Of a stretch of DNA of 64,000 bases, positions 16,649-27,100 are shown in pieces (positions within the stretch are counted from its first letter, which is position 1; every line of letters begins with the position of its first letter). Origin of the DNA: an uncultured bacterium (GTDB lineage Bacteria > Cyanobacteriota > Vampirovibrionia > Gastranaerophilales > Gastranaerophilaceae). The notes beneath the pieces are model-generated. The model was given only the letters and a program-made list of their open reading frames with translations, searched no databases and had not been told where the DNA came from. Location: positions 61,265 through 125,264 of the forward strand of contig CACZSN010000006.1 of the NCBI GenBank assembly GCA_902783835.1, given 5' to 3'. The translations under genes and the position numbers were made by a program.

Positions 16649-18418
16649 TTATTTCGTTTCAATTTTGTAATTATTCAAATCGGGATGATTTTCTTTTGTA
16701 CAAACGATGTAATCGTCGAGCAAATAGCAATTTTCGAGTGATGAATATTTTCTAATATCGTCTTTTTGTGACTTCAAAAATATGAATAAATCGTCACTTT
16801 GCGGATTTTTCAAACGATTTTTCCAAGTTTCTTCTCTGTTTTCGGGAAGTCTTGAAGATAAAATCGCATTACATTTTAAACCGTTTTTAACCACCCAAAA
16901 GTAAACATCTTGAAGGATATAAAGATTTTTACGGCTCGCATCATCAACGAAAGCGTGCTTTTTACCCTGTTTAATGATATCCCATCCTTCATTTTTTAAC
17001 GGAGAAGAATAAACTTTTTTTGTGTAATACAAATTACGGTACGATTTAAAAAATACGTTCAAATCAACAGCCTGAATCATAAATAACACCCCTAAAACAC
17101 AGGTTGCGACAAGCGGTTTGAGTTTTTTCAGCAAAAAACATATTACAAAGAAATAAATCAGGAAAAAATCCGCCCAAATAACTCTTGCAGGGACTTTAAA
17201 GACAGACAAAAGCTCTGCAAATCTTTGCGGGACACGTATTTTCAACAATAAGAAATCATTAAACGTTATCGCAAAAGAACAGGAATACAGAAGGGTCAAA
17301 ACAAAAAATATCACAAAAGTAATAATTTCGACCTTGTATTTTTTAAGAAATTCACGGTATTTATCCTGAAAAGATCTTTTTGGCAGAAAATACAAACAAT
17401 ACGCAATAATAGCGACAAGAGGAATAATAATTCCGGCACCGAGGTATGAAAAACCTTCCCAATTTCCGTTTGTATATGCGGGAAATTTTCCGTTCAAGAA
17501 AGGTAAAACCGATGAAAAGAAAAAGCTTTGCGAAATAGTCGGATTAAAAAATGAATTCAAATTAAATGAATAAATATTAAACCAATACACCAACGTTTTA
17601 GCGGAAACGGCATTTCCAAAACCACCCGTAAGTCCAAAGGCAATAGCCGAACCCAAAATGAAAATTGGCAAAAAACACCAGCTCAGTTTTTTTTCATCAT
17701 ATTTAAAATACGCGTAAAACGAAAAGGCAATAGCCACAAAAGCTGTTGTAAGAACGAAATACGGCTGTATTCCCAAAGCTAAAAATCCCAAAACGAACCA
17801 ATACAAAAGCACAACTTTTTTTGACCGATTTTTGTAATATAAAAACGGCAAAAAAGAAGCTAAAATCAGCCATTGAGCAGACAGAGCAAAATGTTCGGGG
17901 AACCTGTCGAGCATAATCGGAGCAACGACAAAGAATAAACTTCCCAAAAGAGCATTAATATAGTTTGTTTTTGTGATTTTTTTTATTATTATAAATGCCA
18001 AAAGACCTTGCAGTATGAAGTTTACAGCACCAACAATACCGATATATTGAAAATTTATAAACGGAATATTTTTCAAAGCCGGAACGGCAAAGATAACGGC
18101 CTTGCACAAAACACACAGCAAAGAAATATAATCGGTGTATACGATACCCGATAAATTCGGATAAGCGTTCATATCCGTATACGGAAGACTTGTTTTTGAA
18201 TTAATATACGATAAAAAGTCATTATGATTGACAATGATATCGATTGGTTGCATTGAAGCCACATCGGCCATACTGTAATAATTTCGGGCAAAATCCGTCA
18301 ACGGTGCAGAAACCGCACAATTACACCAATCGGTATACATCGGGTTTAGAATATAAAATCCGTATATAAAAACAAAAATCAGAAAATAAATGAAAATTAA
18401 CGCGACATTTTTTCTCAA
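16649..18418 (-). CDS. DUF6311-like membrane protein, paralogue 3
   Basis: A 589-residue protein with about ten membrane helices and a C-terminal soluble tail. 'LPYTDMNAYPNLSGIVYTDY', 'INFQYIGIVGAVNFILQGLL' and 'FPEHFALSAQWLILASFLPF' are the blocks I associate with DUF6311, a GT-C-like family of unknown function. The first luminal loop carries Asp residues at the place where GT-C enzymes have their catalytic Asp. It is the last of three tandem paralogues separated by only 4 bases each. It is most like the middle copy, with long stretches nearly identical at DNA level. It probably helps transfer or trim sugars at the cell surface. Confidence 0.7.
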   Translation of the reverse strand: MRKNVALIFIYFLIFVFIYGFYILNPMYTDWCNCAVSAPLTDFARNYYSMADVASMQPIDIIVNHNDFLSYINSKTSLPYTDMNAYPNLSGIVYTDYISLLCVLCKAVIFAVPALKNIPFINFQYIGIVGAVNFILQGLLAFIIIKKITKTNYINALLGSLFFVVAPIMLDRFPEHFALSAQWLILASFLPFLYYKNRSKKVVLLYWFVLGFLALGIQPYFVLTTAFVAIAFSFYAYFKYDEKKLSWCFLPIFILGSAIAFGLTGGFGNAVSAKTLVYWFNIYSFNLNSFFNPTISQSFFFSSVLPFLNGKFPAYTNGNWEGFSYLGAGIIIPLVAIIAYCLYFLPKRSFQDKYREFLKKYKVEIITFVIFFVLTLLYSCSFAITFNDFLLLKIRVPQRFAELLSVFKVPARVIWADFFLIYFFVICFLLKKLKPLVATCVLGVLFMIQAVDLNVFFKSYRNLYYTKKVYSSPLKNEGWDIIKQGKKHAFVDDASRKNLYILQDVYFWVVKNGLKCNAILSSRLPENREETWKNRLKNPQSDDLFIFLKSQKDDIRKYSSLENCYLLDDYIVCTKENHPDLNNYKIETK

Positions 18419-18422
18419 TTTA

Positions 18423-20201
18423 TTACCTTTCCTGTTTAATTTTCATTTTATTAGAAAGTTTGTATTTATTCAAATCCGGATGATTTTCTTTTGCACAAAC
18501 AATGTAATCGTCGAGCAAATAGCAATTTTCGAGCGAAGGATATTTTTTAACCTCCCCTGATTGATGTTTAAAGAATATGAACAAATCTTCGTTTTGCGGA
18601 TTAAGGATACGATTTTTCATTGTTTCTTCTCTGTTCACAGGAAGTCTTGAAGACAAAACAGAATTGCATTTCAGACCGTTTTTAATACTCCAATAGTGAA
18701 CATCTCGGAGAAGATAAACATTTTTTCCGTCAAAATCCCGAATAAATACATATTTTTTGCCTTGCTTAATAATATTCCACCCCTCATTCTTCAATGGTGA
18801 AGAATAAACGACTTTTTGAGAGAAAAACGAACGGTATATTTTGAAAAATACGCTCAAATCAACAGCTTGCACAATAAATAATGTTCCTAAAATGCAAGTT
18901 GAGACAACGGGTTTGAATTTTTTCAGCAAAAAACATATTACAAAGAAATAAATCAGGAAAAAATCCGCCCAAATTACCCGTCCCGGAGCACGGAATACGC
19001 TTAAACATTTTTCAATAAATTCAGGAACGGGAATTTTCACCAAAAGTAATTCATTAAAAGTTATTACAAAAGAACATGAATACAAAAGAGTTAAAAAGAA
19101 AAACGAAACAAAAACCGCAATTTCGACCTTGTATTTTTTAAGAAAATCACGGTATTTATCCTGAAAAGATTTTTTTGGCAGAAAATACAAACAATACGCA
19201 ATAATAGCGACAAGAGGAATAATAATTCCCGCACCGAGATATGAAAAACCTTCCCAATTGCAAACGTCACGAATCGGTAATTTGCCGTTCAAAAAAGAAA
19301 ATACCGTTGCAAAAAAGAAATTCTCGGATATTGTCGGGTTAAAAAACGAATTCAGATTGAATGAATAAAGGTTAAACCAATATGTTTCAGTCGTGGCGGA
19401 AACAGCATTTCCGACCCCGCCCGTAAAACAAAAGGCAAGAATAGAACCCAAAATGGAAATTGGCAAAAAACACCAACTCAGTTTTTTTTCATCATATTTA
19501 AAATATACGTAAAACGAAAAAGCAATAGCTACAAAAGCAGTTGTCACAACGAAATACGGCTGTATTCCCAAAGCTGAAAATCCCAAAACGAACCAATACA
19601 AAAGCATAACTTTTTTCGACCGATTTTTGTAATACAAAAACGGCAAGAATGAAGCCAAAATCAGCCACTGAGAAGTAAGTGCGAAATGCACGGGAAAACG
19701 TTCCAAAGTAATCGGAGCAATAACAAAGAATAAACTTCCCAAAAGTGCATTAATATAGTTTGTTTTTGTAATTTTTTTTATTATTATAAATGCCAAAAGA
19801 CCTTGCAGAATGAAGTTTACAGCACCAACAATACCGATATATTGAAAATTTATAAAATCCATATTATTTAAAGCGGGAATTGTCAGAATTATTGTTTTTA
19901 CAAGAATTGCAAGCAGCGGAATGCAGTCAATATAGACAACCCCGGACAAATCGGGATAAGCGTTCATATCCGTATACGGAAGTATAGTTTTGGAATTTAT
20001 AAATCCCAAATAGTCGTTAAAATTAATTGAAACGTCCCGCAACATTTCAGGATAAGCCAAATAGCAATCGGGATAATCCAATGCGGGCGGTTGAGAAACC
20101 GCAATACACCAATCCGTATACATCGGATTTAGAATATAAAATCCGTATATAAAAACAAAAATCAGAAAATAAACGGAAACTAAAACGGCATTTTTTTTCA
20201 A
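18423..20201 (-). CDS. DUF6311-like membrane protein, paralogue 2
   Basis: A 592-residue sister of the gene at 16649, with identical stretches such as 'NPMYTDWC' in the first loop and 'FVNPKRSKK'-like basic loops between helices. The middle membrane region (about 19136-19260) is nearly the same at DNA level as 17340-17460 in the sister, while the loop after the first helix differs, showing recent duplication or gene conversion with diversification of the exposed part. It ends with the shared tail 'LENCYLLDDYIVCAKENH'. It starts 4 bases before the stop of the upstream paralogue and is therefore translated in the same operon. Confidence 0.7.
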   Translation of the reverse strand: MKKNAVLVSVYFLIFVFIYGFYILNPMYTDWCIAVSQPPALDYPDCYLAYPEMLRDVSINFNDYLGFINSKTILPYTDMNAYPDLSGVVYIDCIPLLAILVKTIILTIPALNNMDFINFQYIGIVGAVNFILQGLLAFIIIKKITKTNYINALLGSLFFVIAPITLERFPVHFALTSQWLILASFLPFLYYKNRSKKVMLLYWFVLGFSALGIQPYFVVTTAFVAIAFSFYVYFKYDEKKLSWCFLPISILGSILAFCFTGGVGNAVSATTETYWFNLYSFNLNSFFNPTISENFFFATVFSFLNGKLPIRDVCNWEGFSYLGAGIIIPLVAIIAYCLYFLPKKSFQDKYRDFLKKYKVEIAVFVSFFFLTLLYSCSFVITFNELLLVKIPVPEFIEKCLSVFRAPGRVIWADFFLIYFFVICFLLKKFKPVVSTCILGTLFIVQAVDLSVFFKIYRSFFSQKVVYSSPLKNEGWNIIKQGKKYVFIRDFDGKNVYLLRDVHYWSIKNGLKCNSVLSSRLPVNREETMKNRILNPQNEDLFIFFKHQSGEVKKYPSLENCYLLDDYIVCAKENHPDLNKYKLSNKMKIKQER

Positions 20202-20205
20202 TTTA

Positions 20206-21924
20206 TTACCTTCCCTGCTTAATTTCCATTTTATTAGAAAGTTTGTATTTATTCAAATCCGAATGATTTTCTTTTGTACAAACAATATAATCGTCGAGCA
20301 AATAGCAATTTTCGAGCGATGAATATTTTTTAATATCGTCTTTTTGTGACTTCAAAAAGACGAATAAATCGTCATCCGAAGGATTAATCCACTTATCAAA
20401 GACAAAGTCATTCTCATTTTTTCCAAATCTGGAATAAACCATTTGATTGTGTTTCAAACCGTTTTGCAATCCCCAATAATAAATCGGATATGTTGCGGGA
20501 GTATGCAATCTGTCTTTATCGTATATTATGCAAGTTTTTTTATTTTTAGCTAAAATTTGCCAAGCATCGACATTTTTAAGTGGAGAAACAAATTCTTTTT
20601 TGAGAGCATAATCGATGTGGAGATTATAAAATAACTCACTGAAATCAATAAGTTGAATGCATAAACAAACACCAATAACGGCAGTTGCGACTTTTTTATT
20701 ACAAGTCTTTAAAATAAAACATAAAACCGCAAAATATATTATAAAAACATTTGTTCTGATAAACATGCCCGCCGTAACGAAAAACGAATAAAAATTTTCA
20801 AAAAACGGAATTTTTCTTTCAAACAAAGCATAATCGTAAAAATCGAATTTTGCACCAGAAGCAAAAATTAAAATCACAATAAATAATCCCGAAAACAAAA
20901 TCGTTTCGTAATTATATTTTTTCAAAAACTCACAATATTTTTCCTGCTGTTTTTTTTCGGGCAACATTTTTGCGAGGTAAAAGAAAATTCCGAAAACGAG
21001 AATAATAATTCCCGCACCGAGATAAGCAAAACCTTCATTACAACCGCCGTAAACATCCGGAAAATAATTCAAAATCGGGAATACAACCGATTTCATACCA
21101 TAAGCGGCATACCCGGGAGAAACAAAACTTGCCCAATTAAAAACAAAAAACCTGTATCCGCCGGCAGTTTGTTCCATATTGCAAAAACCGCCCAATGCAA
21201 AAAAAGTCAGAAAAACTCCCAATACATATACGACAGCTGTTTTTACAGAAAATAAACTATTTTTAGATTTAAAATAATCGTAAACAATTAAAGCACAAAG
21301 ATTTAGAAACAAAGAAGGTACAAAAAACGAATGCACTCCAGCGGAAAATAATCCGAGCAAAAAATAAAAGAATAAAGCCGAATTTTTACTGAATTTTTCC
21401 CTAAAAACGAACGGCAAAAACGATAATAAAATCAACCACACGGAAGAACAAGCATATGTCCTCGGAAATCTATCCAAAAACAGCGGTACCGTAACAAAAA
21501 ACAAACTGCACAATGTTGCATTCAAATCTGAAGTTTTTGTGAATTTTTTAATGAAAGCAAAAGATAAAAGTCCCAAAAGAATGAAATTTAAAACACCCCA
21601 AATGCCTGCATATTGGAAATCAACAAAACCTTCATGAGGAAAAATATTCAAAATTAATTTTAAAATTACGGCAAAAATCGGAATACAATCAGCATATAAA
21701 ACCCCGATTGTATTTGGATAATCATTATTATCCGTAAACGGAATCGGTGCATCGGAATTAAAAAATGCCAAACCGTTCAAAAAATTAATCGGAATATCCA
21801 CATCCAATCTCGGATTTCTTATTAAACACCAATCCGTATAAAACGGATTTATAATCAATACACCGTATATCAGTGCAAAAACAAAAAAATATAATAAAAT
21901 TAAGCCTGAAATTTTCAATTTCAT
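20206..21924 (-). CDS. DUF6311-like membrane protein, paralogue 1
   Basis: A 572-residue protein with the same helix plan but a more divergent body than the next two copies ('FVDFQYAGIWGVLNFILLGL'). The C-terminal 35 residues, 'KSQKDDIKKYSSLENCYLL' onward, are almost identical to those of the gene at 16649, so the 3' ends may have been exchanged. It is the first gene of the tandem triplet; the 56 bases upstream hold no clear promoter that I can name. The function is inferred only from context: a GT-C-type membrane transferase in a glycan locus. Confidence 0.7.
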   Translation of the reverse strand: MKLKISGLILLYFFVFALIYGVLIINPFYTDWCLIRNPRLDVDIPINFLNGLAFFNSDAPIPFTDNNDYPNTIGVLYADCIPIFAVILKLILNIFPHEGFVDFQYAGIWGVLNFILLGLLSFAFIKKFTKTSDLNATLCSLFFVTVPLFLDRFPRTYACSSVWLILLSFLPFVFREKFSKNSALFFYFLLGLFSAGVHSFFVPSLFLNLCALIVYDYFKSKNSLFSVKTAVVYVLGVFLTFFALGGFCNMEQTAGGYRFFVFNWASFVSPGYAAYGMKSVVFPILNYFPDVYGGCNEGFAYLGAGIIILVFGIFFYLAKMLPEKKQQEKYCEFLKKYNYETILFSGLFIVILIFASGAKFDFYDYALFERKIPFFENFYSFFVTAGMFIRTNVFIIYFAVLCFILKTCNKKVATAVIGVCLCIQLIDFSELFYNLHIDYALKKEFVSPLKNVDAWQILAKNKKTCIIYDKDRLHTPATYPIYYWGLQNGLKHNQMVYSRFGKNENDFVFDKWINPSDDDLFVFLKSQKDDIKKYSSLENCYLLDDYIVCTKENHSDLNKYKLSNKMEIKQGR

Positions 21925-21980
21925 ACATCAATAATAACAAACGAAACATAAATACAAAAGTTTATATTAAGAAATTTGAA

Positions 21981-23978
21981 TTATATAAGGAAGAGCAAAA
22001 CCAAAGCAAGGACAGAAATATAAATGCTTAAGAATAAACCTTCAGGAATATAGACCAAATCAATTTCGTGTTTACCGGCATTAACAGGAACGGCTAATAT
22101 GCACCCGCAAACTTGACGAGGATTAACAATTTCTCCGTCTACTTCCGCATGCCAAGCTTTATCAAAAGGAATTGCATAAATAACAAACGTACCGTCTTCC
22201 TTGATATCACAAGTTGTTTTCAATCTTGACGAAGAAATATATCGAGTTGTTGCCTTATTTTCGAGCAATTTATCAAAATATTTTTTCATATTAGAAAGAT
22301 TTTCATATCCAATCTTAAAGAAAAATTCCTCAGCTAAAAAGTCATCTTTAATATACATATCAAATTTCAACGGCTGATTTTCTTCATAAACACCGGTATA
22401 AACTGTATTGACAGAAATATCTTCAAGAGAAAAAGACTTTTCTTCATCCCCGACTTTAGTATGCATATTCTTGATAACCCAATGATAAGGGGTATAAAAA
22501 GTAAATACAAAATATTGATTTAAAGCTTTTTGCACAGTTGTATTAAGATGATAAGCTTTATGTTCCCAATCAATTTTAGAGCCGTCAACAGACAACTCAT
22601 AATATTTGTAAATATTACCATAATTGACATCAGCTATTCTTTGAATAAAGAAATTTTGGAAAATATACGGTTCTTCAAGAGAGAATATATAATAAACAAT
22701 CGTATCTTTGCGGATAAGTCCAAGTGGCAATACATAAGGATTTTCATACAAATACAACCCTTGACCGTCAGAATATTCAAAATAGCTTATTTGTTTATAC
22801 GGTTGTTGCATTTTTGGATTGTCTGAAAGGATATATTTAACGCTTGCAAAACTCATCGGAAAGACTTCCGCCCCGCCGACCGATATGTTTTTTCGCAAAA
22901 AATCGACAGGAAAACCGACCGCTTGCCAAAACATAGATTTATATTCTCTGCCACTGTATGCGTATTGTGAAATTGAATTAAAATTGTGTAAAAGAGCTTC
23001 ATTTGTATAAGCAGATAAAAATCTTCCCTCACCTGAAGAAACATTAACTTCCACTCTGTAAAAGTTGTCATTACCTTTTTCTCTTTTTTTGATAACATTG
23101 AGAGCTTCCTCAATCAAAGCATATTTTTCAGAAAAATTTTGGTCAAGATACAAACTTTCTTTTGTATCAAAATCTTGAAATCTTGACAAAATATCCGCCG
23201 AAAGAATACTGTCTTCAATGAAATAAGTTATTTCCTTCCAAGAATAGTTCTTAACAATTGGGAGCCAAATAAAAGCGAGTGATAATACGGAAAGAATAAT
23301 TGTGCAGAAAAAAGTTTTGCTTCGTTCAAGAACATTTTCTTTTTCTCTGTTTTTAAATAAATCCCACAAGAAGTAAAGCACAATAAAAACAGTAATAAAA
23401 AATCCCGTATAAATATTCAACAGAACAGAAATAATTATCGGAATGCTCAAAAATCTTTTTTTATTTTCAGAAAAATATTTATGAATACAAATCAAAATAA
23501 GAGGAATTAAATATAGGAAATCGACTAAAAAATAAAATCCGCAAAAGCAAAGTACACAAGCCAAAAGTCCGTAACAAACCGAAACGGCCAAGGTGATTTT
23601 TTTGTTAACAATCCGATTGCAGAGCAATAATGCCAAGGATAAACTGCATAATGCAAATTTCAAAGAAATAATTGTCGTAAAAGCAATATCCAAATATTTG
23701 TCAGGGAAAAAGAAAGAAATCAAATTCCACGGACTAAACACGTATATTGAGGAAAACAGAGCCATATCTTCCCCGCCGGAATGAAAAGAATAAAGAATAT
23801 TATTTTCAGAAGTAAACAAACTTTTAAAATAACCGAGAAAACAAACTTGTGACAGTTGATATTCAATCGGCAAAATATTTTTTTCCATAATTCCGCACAG
23901 TATGTAATACAGTGAAACCAAAATCAAAGGAAATATAAAAGAAAATAATAAAAATATTTTTTTATTCTTAAGGAACAT
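21981..23978 (-). CDS. YfhO-like membrane protein, internally shortened
   Basis: A 665-residue protein, about 200 residues shorter than the other YfhO genes here. The N-terminal helices ('LGYFKSLFTSENNILYSFHS', 'IISLKFALCSLSLALLLC') and the C-terminal blocks ('NFYRVEVNVSSGEGRFLSAY', 'IYAIPFDKAWHAEVDGE') are present. Missing is the second group of membrane helices: the frame goes from 'FIWLPIVKNYSWKEITYFIE' straight to the extracytoplasmic region. The frame is intact across the junction, so the deletion may be functional. It is the first gene of the minus-strand membrane-protein run, with a structured leader upstream. Confidence 0.78.
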   Translation of the reverse strand: MFLKNKKIFLLFSFIFPLILVSLYYILCGIMEKNILPIEYQLSQVCFLGYFKSLFTSENNILYSFHSGGEDMALFSSIYVFSPWNLISFFFPDKYLDIAFTTIISLKFALCSLSLALLLCNRIVNKKITLAVSVCYGLLACVLCFCGFYFLVDFLYLIPLILICIHKYFSENKKRFLSIPIIISVLLNIYTGFFITVFIVLYFLWDLFKNREKENVLERSKTFFCTIILSVLSLAFIWLPIVKNYSWKEITYFIEDSILSADILSRFQDFDTKESLYLDQNFSEKYALIEEALNVIKKREKGNDNFYRVEVNVSSGEGRFLSAYTNEALLHNFNSISQYAYSGREYKSMFWQAVGFPVDFLRKNISVGGAEVFPMSFASVKYILSDNPKMQQPYKQISYFEYSDGQGLYLYENPYVLPLGLIRKDTIVYYIFSLEEPYIFQNFFIQRIADVNYGNIYKYYELSVDGSKIDWEHKAYHLNTTVQKALNQYFVFTFYTPYHWVIKNMHTKVGDEEKSFSLEDISVNTVYTGVYEENQPLKFDMYIKDDFLAEEFFFKIGYENLSNMKKYFDKLLENKATTRYISSSRLKTTCDIKEDGTFVIYAIPFDKAWHAEVDGEIVNPRQVCGCILAVPVNAGKHEIDLVYIPEGLFLSIYISVLALVLLFLI

Positions 23979-24044
23979 ATTTATCCCGACTCCGAAACAA
24001 TCATAGCATAAACAGAAAATATTGAAAACTCATTAATAATAAGC

Positions 24045-24096
24045 TTTCCGACAACACATACAGGCAAGTTCGTTGTCTTACAAGGCTTTTCGGAAA
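24045..24096. other. Inverted-repeat element between addA and the YfhO-like gene
   Basis: TTTCCGACAAC (24045-24055) can pair with GTTGT (24072-24076) and TCGGAAA (24090-24096), giving a stem with a 13-base bulge. It lies in the 177-base gap downstream of addA and upstream of the YfhO-like gene, so it would be in the leader of the latter or the tail of the former. No T-run follows. I do not recognise it as a known RNA. Confidence 0.3.
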
Positions 24097-24155
24097 TTGA
24101 GCATAAAAAACGCGAAAAGATTTTTACAAAAAATTTACAGATGATTATTTACATT

Positions 24156-27100
24156 TCACTCGTTATCGAAAGAAGAACAAATGTAGTCATAGCCGCAATA
24201 TTTGCAATTTTGGCAACCCGATATATCGGCAAATTTTCCTTCCGTAATTTTTTTAATATTTTTCAAATCCGCATCAATTTCTTTTTTAGCTAAATCCAAA
24301 TCGGACTGATTAAGTACAAAATCCTTCACGCAATCCGATTTTACATTTGCAAGAACCAAATTTTTGATGACAAAACCCTGCTTTTCAAGTGCCGTTTTAT
24401 AAATAGCCATTTGCTTGCCATAATCGGAAATTTCAAGGTTTTCATTGGATTTAAAATCAATTATATCAACGGAATTGTCTGAATTTTTGACTATAAGGTC
24501 AATATCACCTTTAAAAATGATATTTTTATATTCATATTCAAAACCGTATTCGGCTAAAATTTCAGCAGAAAACAATTTTGAATATTCTGATTTTGCAAAA
24601 GAAGAATATAAAGCCAAAACCTTGTCATAGTCAACCTTTTCAAGAACAACATCTTTAAGATATTCCTGAATTTGAGAAATACTCAAGATTTTTTTATTGA
24701 CAAAAGAATGATAAATCAGACTGTGCAAAATACTACCAGCAGATGCACCGCTATTGACTTTACCCAAATCGGGATATCCGTAAACATATTTAAGCACAAA
24801 AGCTTTTTGACAATGGTTAAAAGTGTTGATTTTACTAAAACTCAGATAATATTTTCCGACTTTTTCATCTTCAAATTTTGGAGCAATTGTTTTAACCTCA
24901 ATTTTGTTATCGGGCAATAAAATGCTGACGGATTTATTTTCGACAGACAAATTTTCGTTTTCAACGGGATAAACTAGATGCTCAAGAGGGGCGGAAATTT
25001 CGCCTTTTTTAGCATTATGTTCGGTCAAATCCTTAAGATATTTTTGCGGACTGTTGCAAATCAAGACATTGAGATATTTTTCCGCACGACTGACCGCTAC
25101 ATAAAATCTTCGTTTCGCCTCCGCATATTCTCTCGGAGCTTTATAAATTTGTTTATAAATCAAATATTTTAAGGAATCTTTGCCATGAAATTTGTTAATC
25201 ATCAATCCGAAATTGCCAAATTCTTCATTTAATTCAATAGAGGCAAGCCCCAAATTCAAATTTGCACCTTTGCTTGAAATACCGGCAACAAAGGTATAAG
25301 GGAACTCAAGACCTTTACTTGCGTGTATTGTCATTAAGCGAACGGCATCAATTTCGCCGGCAAAAACATTCGGCATTTCAAAATTTTTGTCTTCCGAAAT
25401 TATTTGTAAATACTCAATGAAATTTTTAACACTTGAATAACCCGCATTTTTTACATAATCGGCAAGAATTTTTTCAAATACCGTAACATCAATCTCCGCA
25501 AGACTTTTAGCCGTTCCTGACAAATTTTTATACGGTTGATAAATATCCAATAATTTATAAAATACAGTACTCAAAGAAAGATTATTTTTATTTTTTATTA
25601 TATCTAAAACCCCGTCGTATAAAGACTTTACGGCTGTTTTTATTTCTTCCGGACAATTTATGTTGTCGAAAGAATTTTTTTCAAGAGATAAAAGGATTTT
25701 TTCAGACAAATTCAAATCAGCAATTCCGTCTTCATCAATGTTTGCAACATTTTTTGTAATTGCTTGTTTAAAATCATAAATTTCTTTGTCTGAAAAATTT
25801 ATTTCCAAAATTTTCACAAGAGCAATCTCGTTACGAACATTTCGGACAAAATTAAAAAGGCAAGAGATATTTTTGACAATCGGTTTTGAAAAATAGCTTG
25901 TGTTGACTTTTTTGACAGAAGGAATGCCGTATTTTGCAAGGTGTTCTTCAATAAAATCGGCTTGTTCATGGGATTTTACGAGAACGGCAAAATCTTTATA
26001 TTTCAAACTGTCACGATGCATAACCTCCAAAATTTCGCTTGCGATATATTTAGTCTCCAAAGCTCTGTATTCATCGGACGATGAGCATTTTTCGGGTTTT
26101 GAAAATTTTACGCTGCGAGAAATTTCTTCTTTTGAAAAAGCATTTAAAGGTTCATCAAGCTTCAAAGAATGCTCTGTTACAGCATTGACGGCATCTAATA
26201 CCTGTGATGTCGAACGATAATTTGTTTCAAGTTTAATAATTTTAAATTTATCGGAAAAATTCGATTTTGAGGCAAATTTCTGTTCAATTTTTTTCTCTAA
26301 AATGTCGAGGTTTTCCATTTTTGCATATCTGAACGCATAAATTGACTGTTTTCTGTCGCCGACAACCGTAATATTCGGTTCTTCATCCGCAATCAAATTC
26401 ATTAATAAATCAAGTTGAGCCCCGCTTGTATCCTGAAATTCATCGACAATTATATGCTTAAAATATTTTTTATAATAACTTCTTATAACCTCATTATTTT
26501 TCAAAATAAACAAAGTTTTATTGATTAAATCATCAAAATCAATCAAATCCAATTCTTCAAGTTGTTTTTGGTAAACGGCATAAATAACCGCAATCACTTT
26601 GGTAAAGAGGTTTTCCAACTCTGAGATTTGCAGGATATAAGATTTTCCGAAATCTTCGGAAAAATCCGATTTTGGAGTCCAACCGACGGTTTTTGGGGAT
26701 TTTCTCGTATTATTTTTATCAACTAAAATTTTCATCAAATCTTCAAAAACTTCGTCATCTGAAGAATTTTTATAATTATCATCGGCAAAATCATTATTTT
26801 TAAAGTAATTGCACCAATCTTCCGCCATTATCATTTCATCGGAATAAATATCGGAAAAATGTGAACAGGTATATTTATTCTTCAAAAAATTACCTATAAA
26901 CGAGGAATAACAAGGTATTGAGGATAATGTTTTGTCTAAAAATTCTTTTGGGGTCAACCCAAGAGATTTAACCTGTTTTATAATCGGCAAAACGGAATTG
27001 AAAACATCTTCCAAATCGCCGACTGCCTTGAGTTTCAAGATGTTTTTATGTTCCAAAATATCCTTATTTATTTTCAAATCACTCAAAATTTCATCGATAA

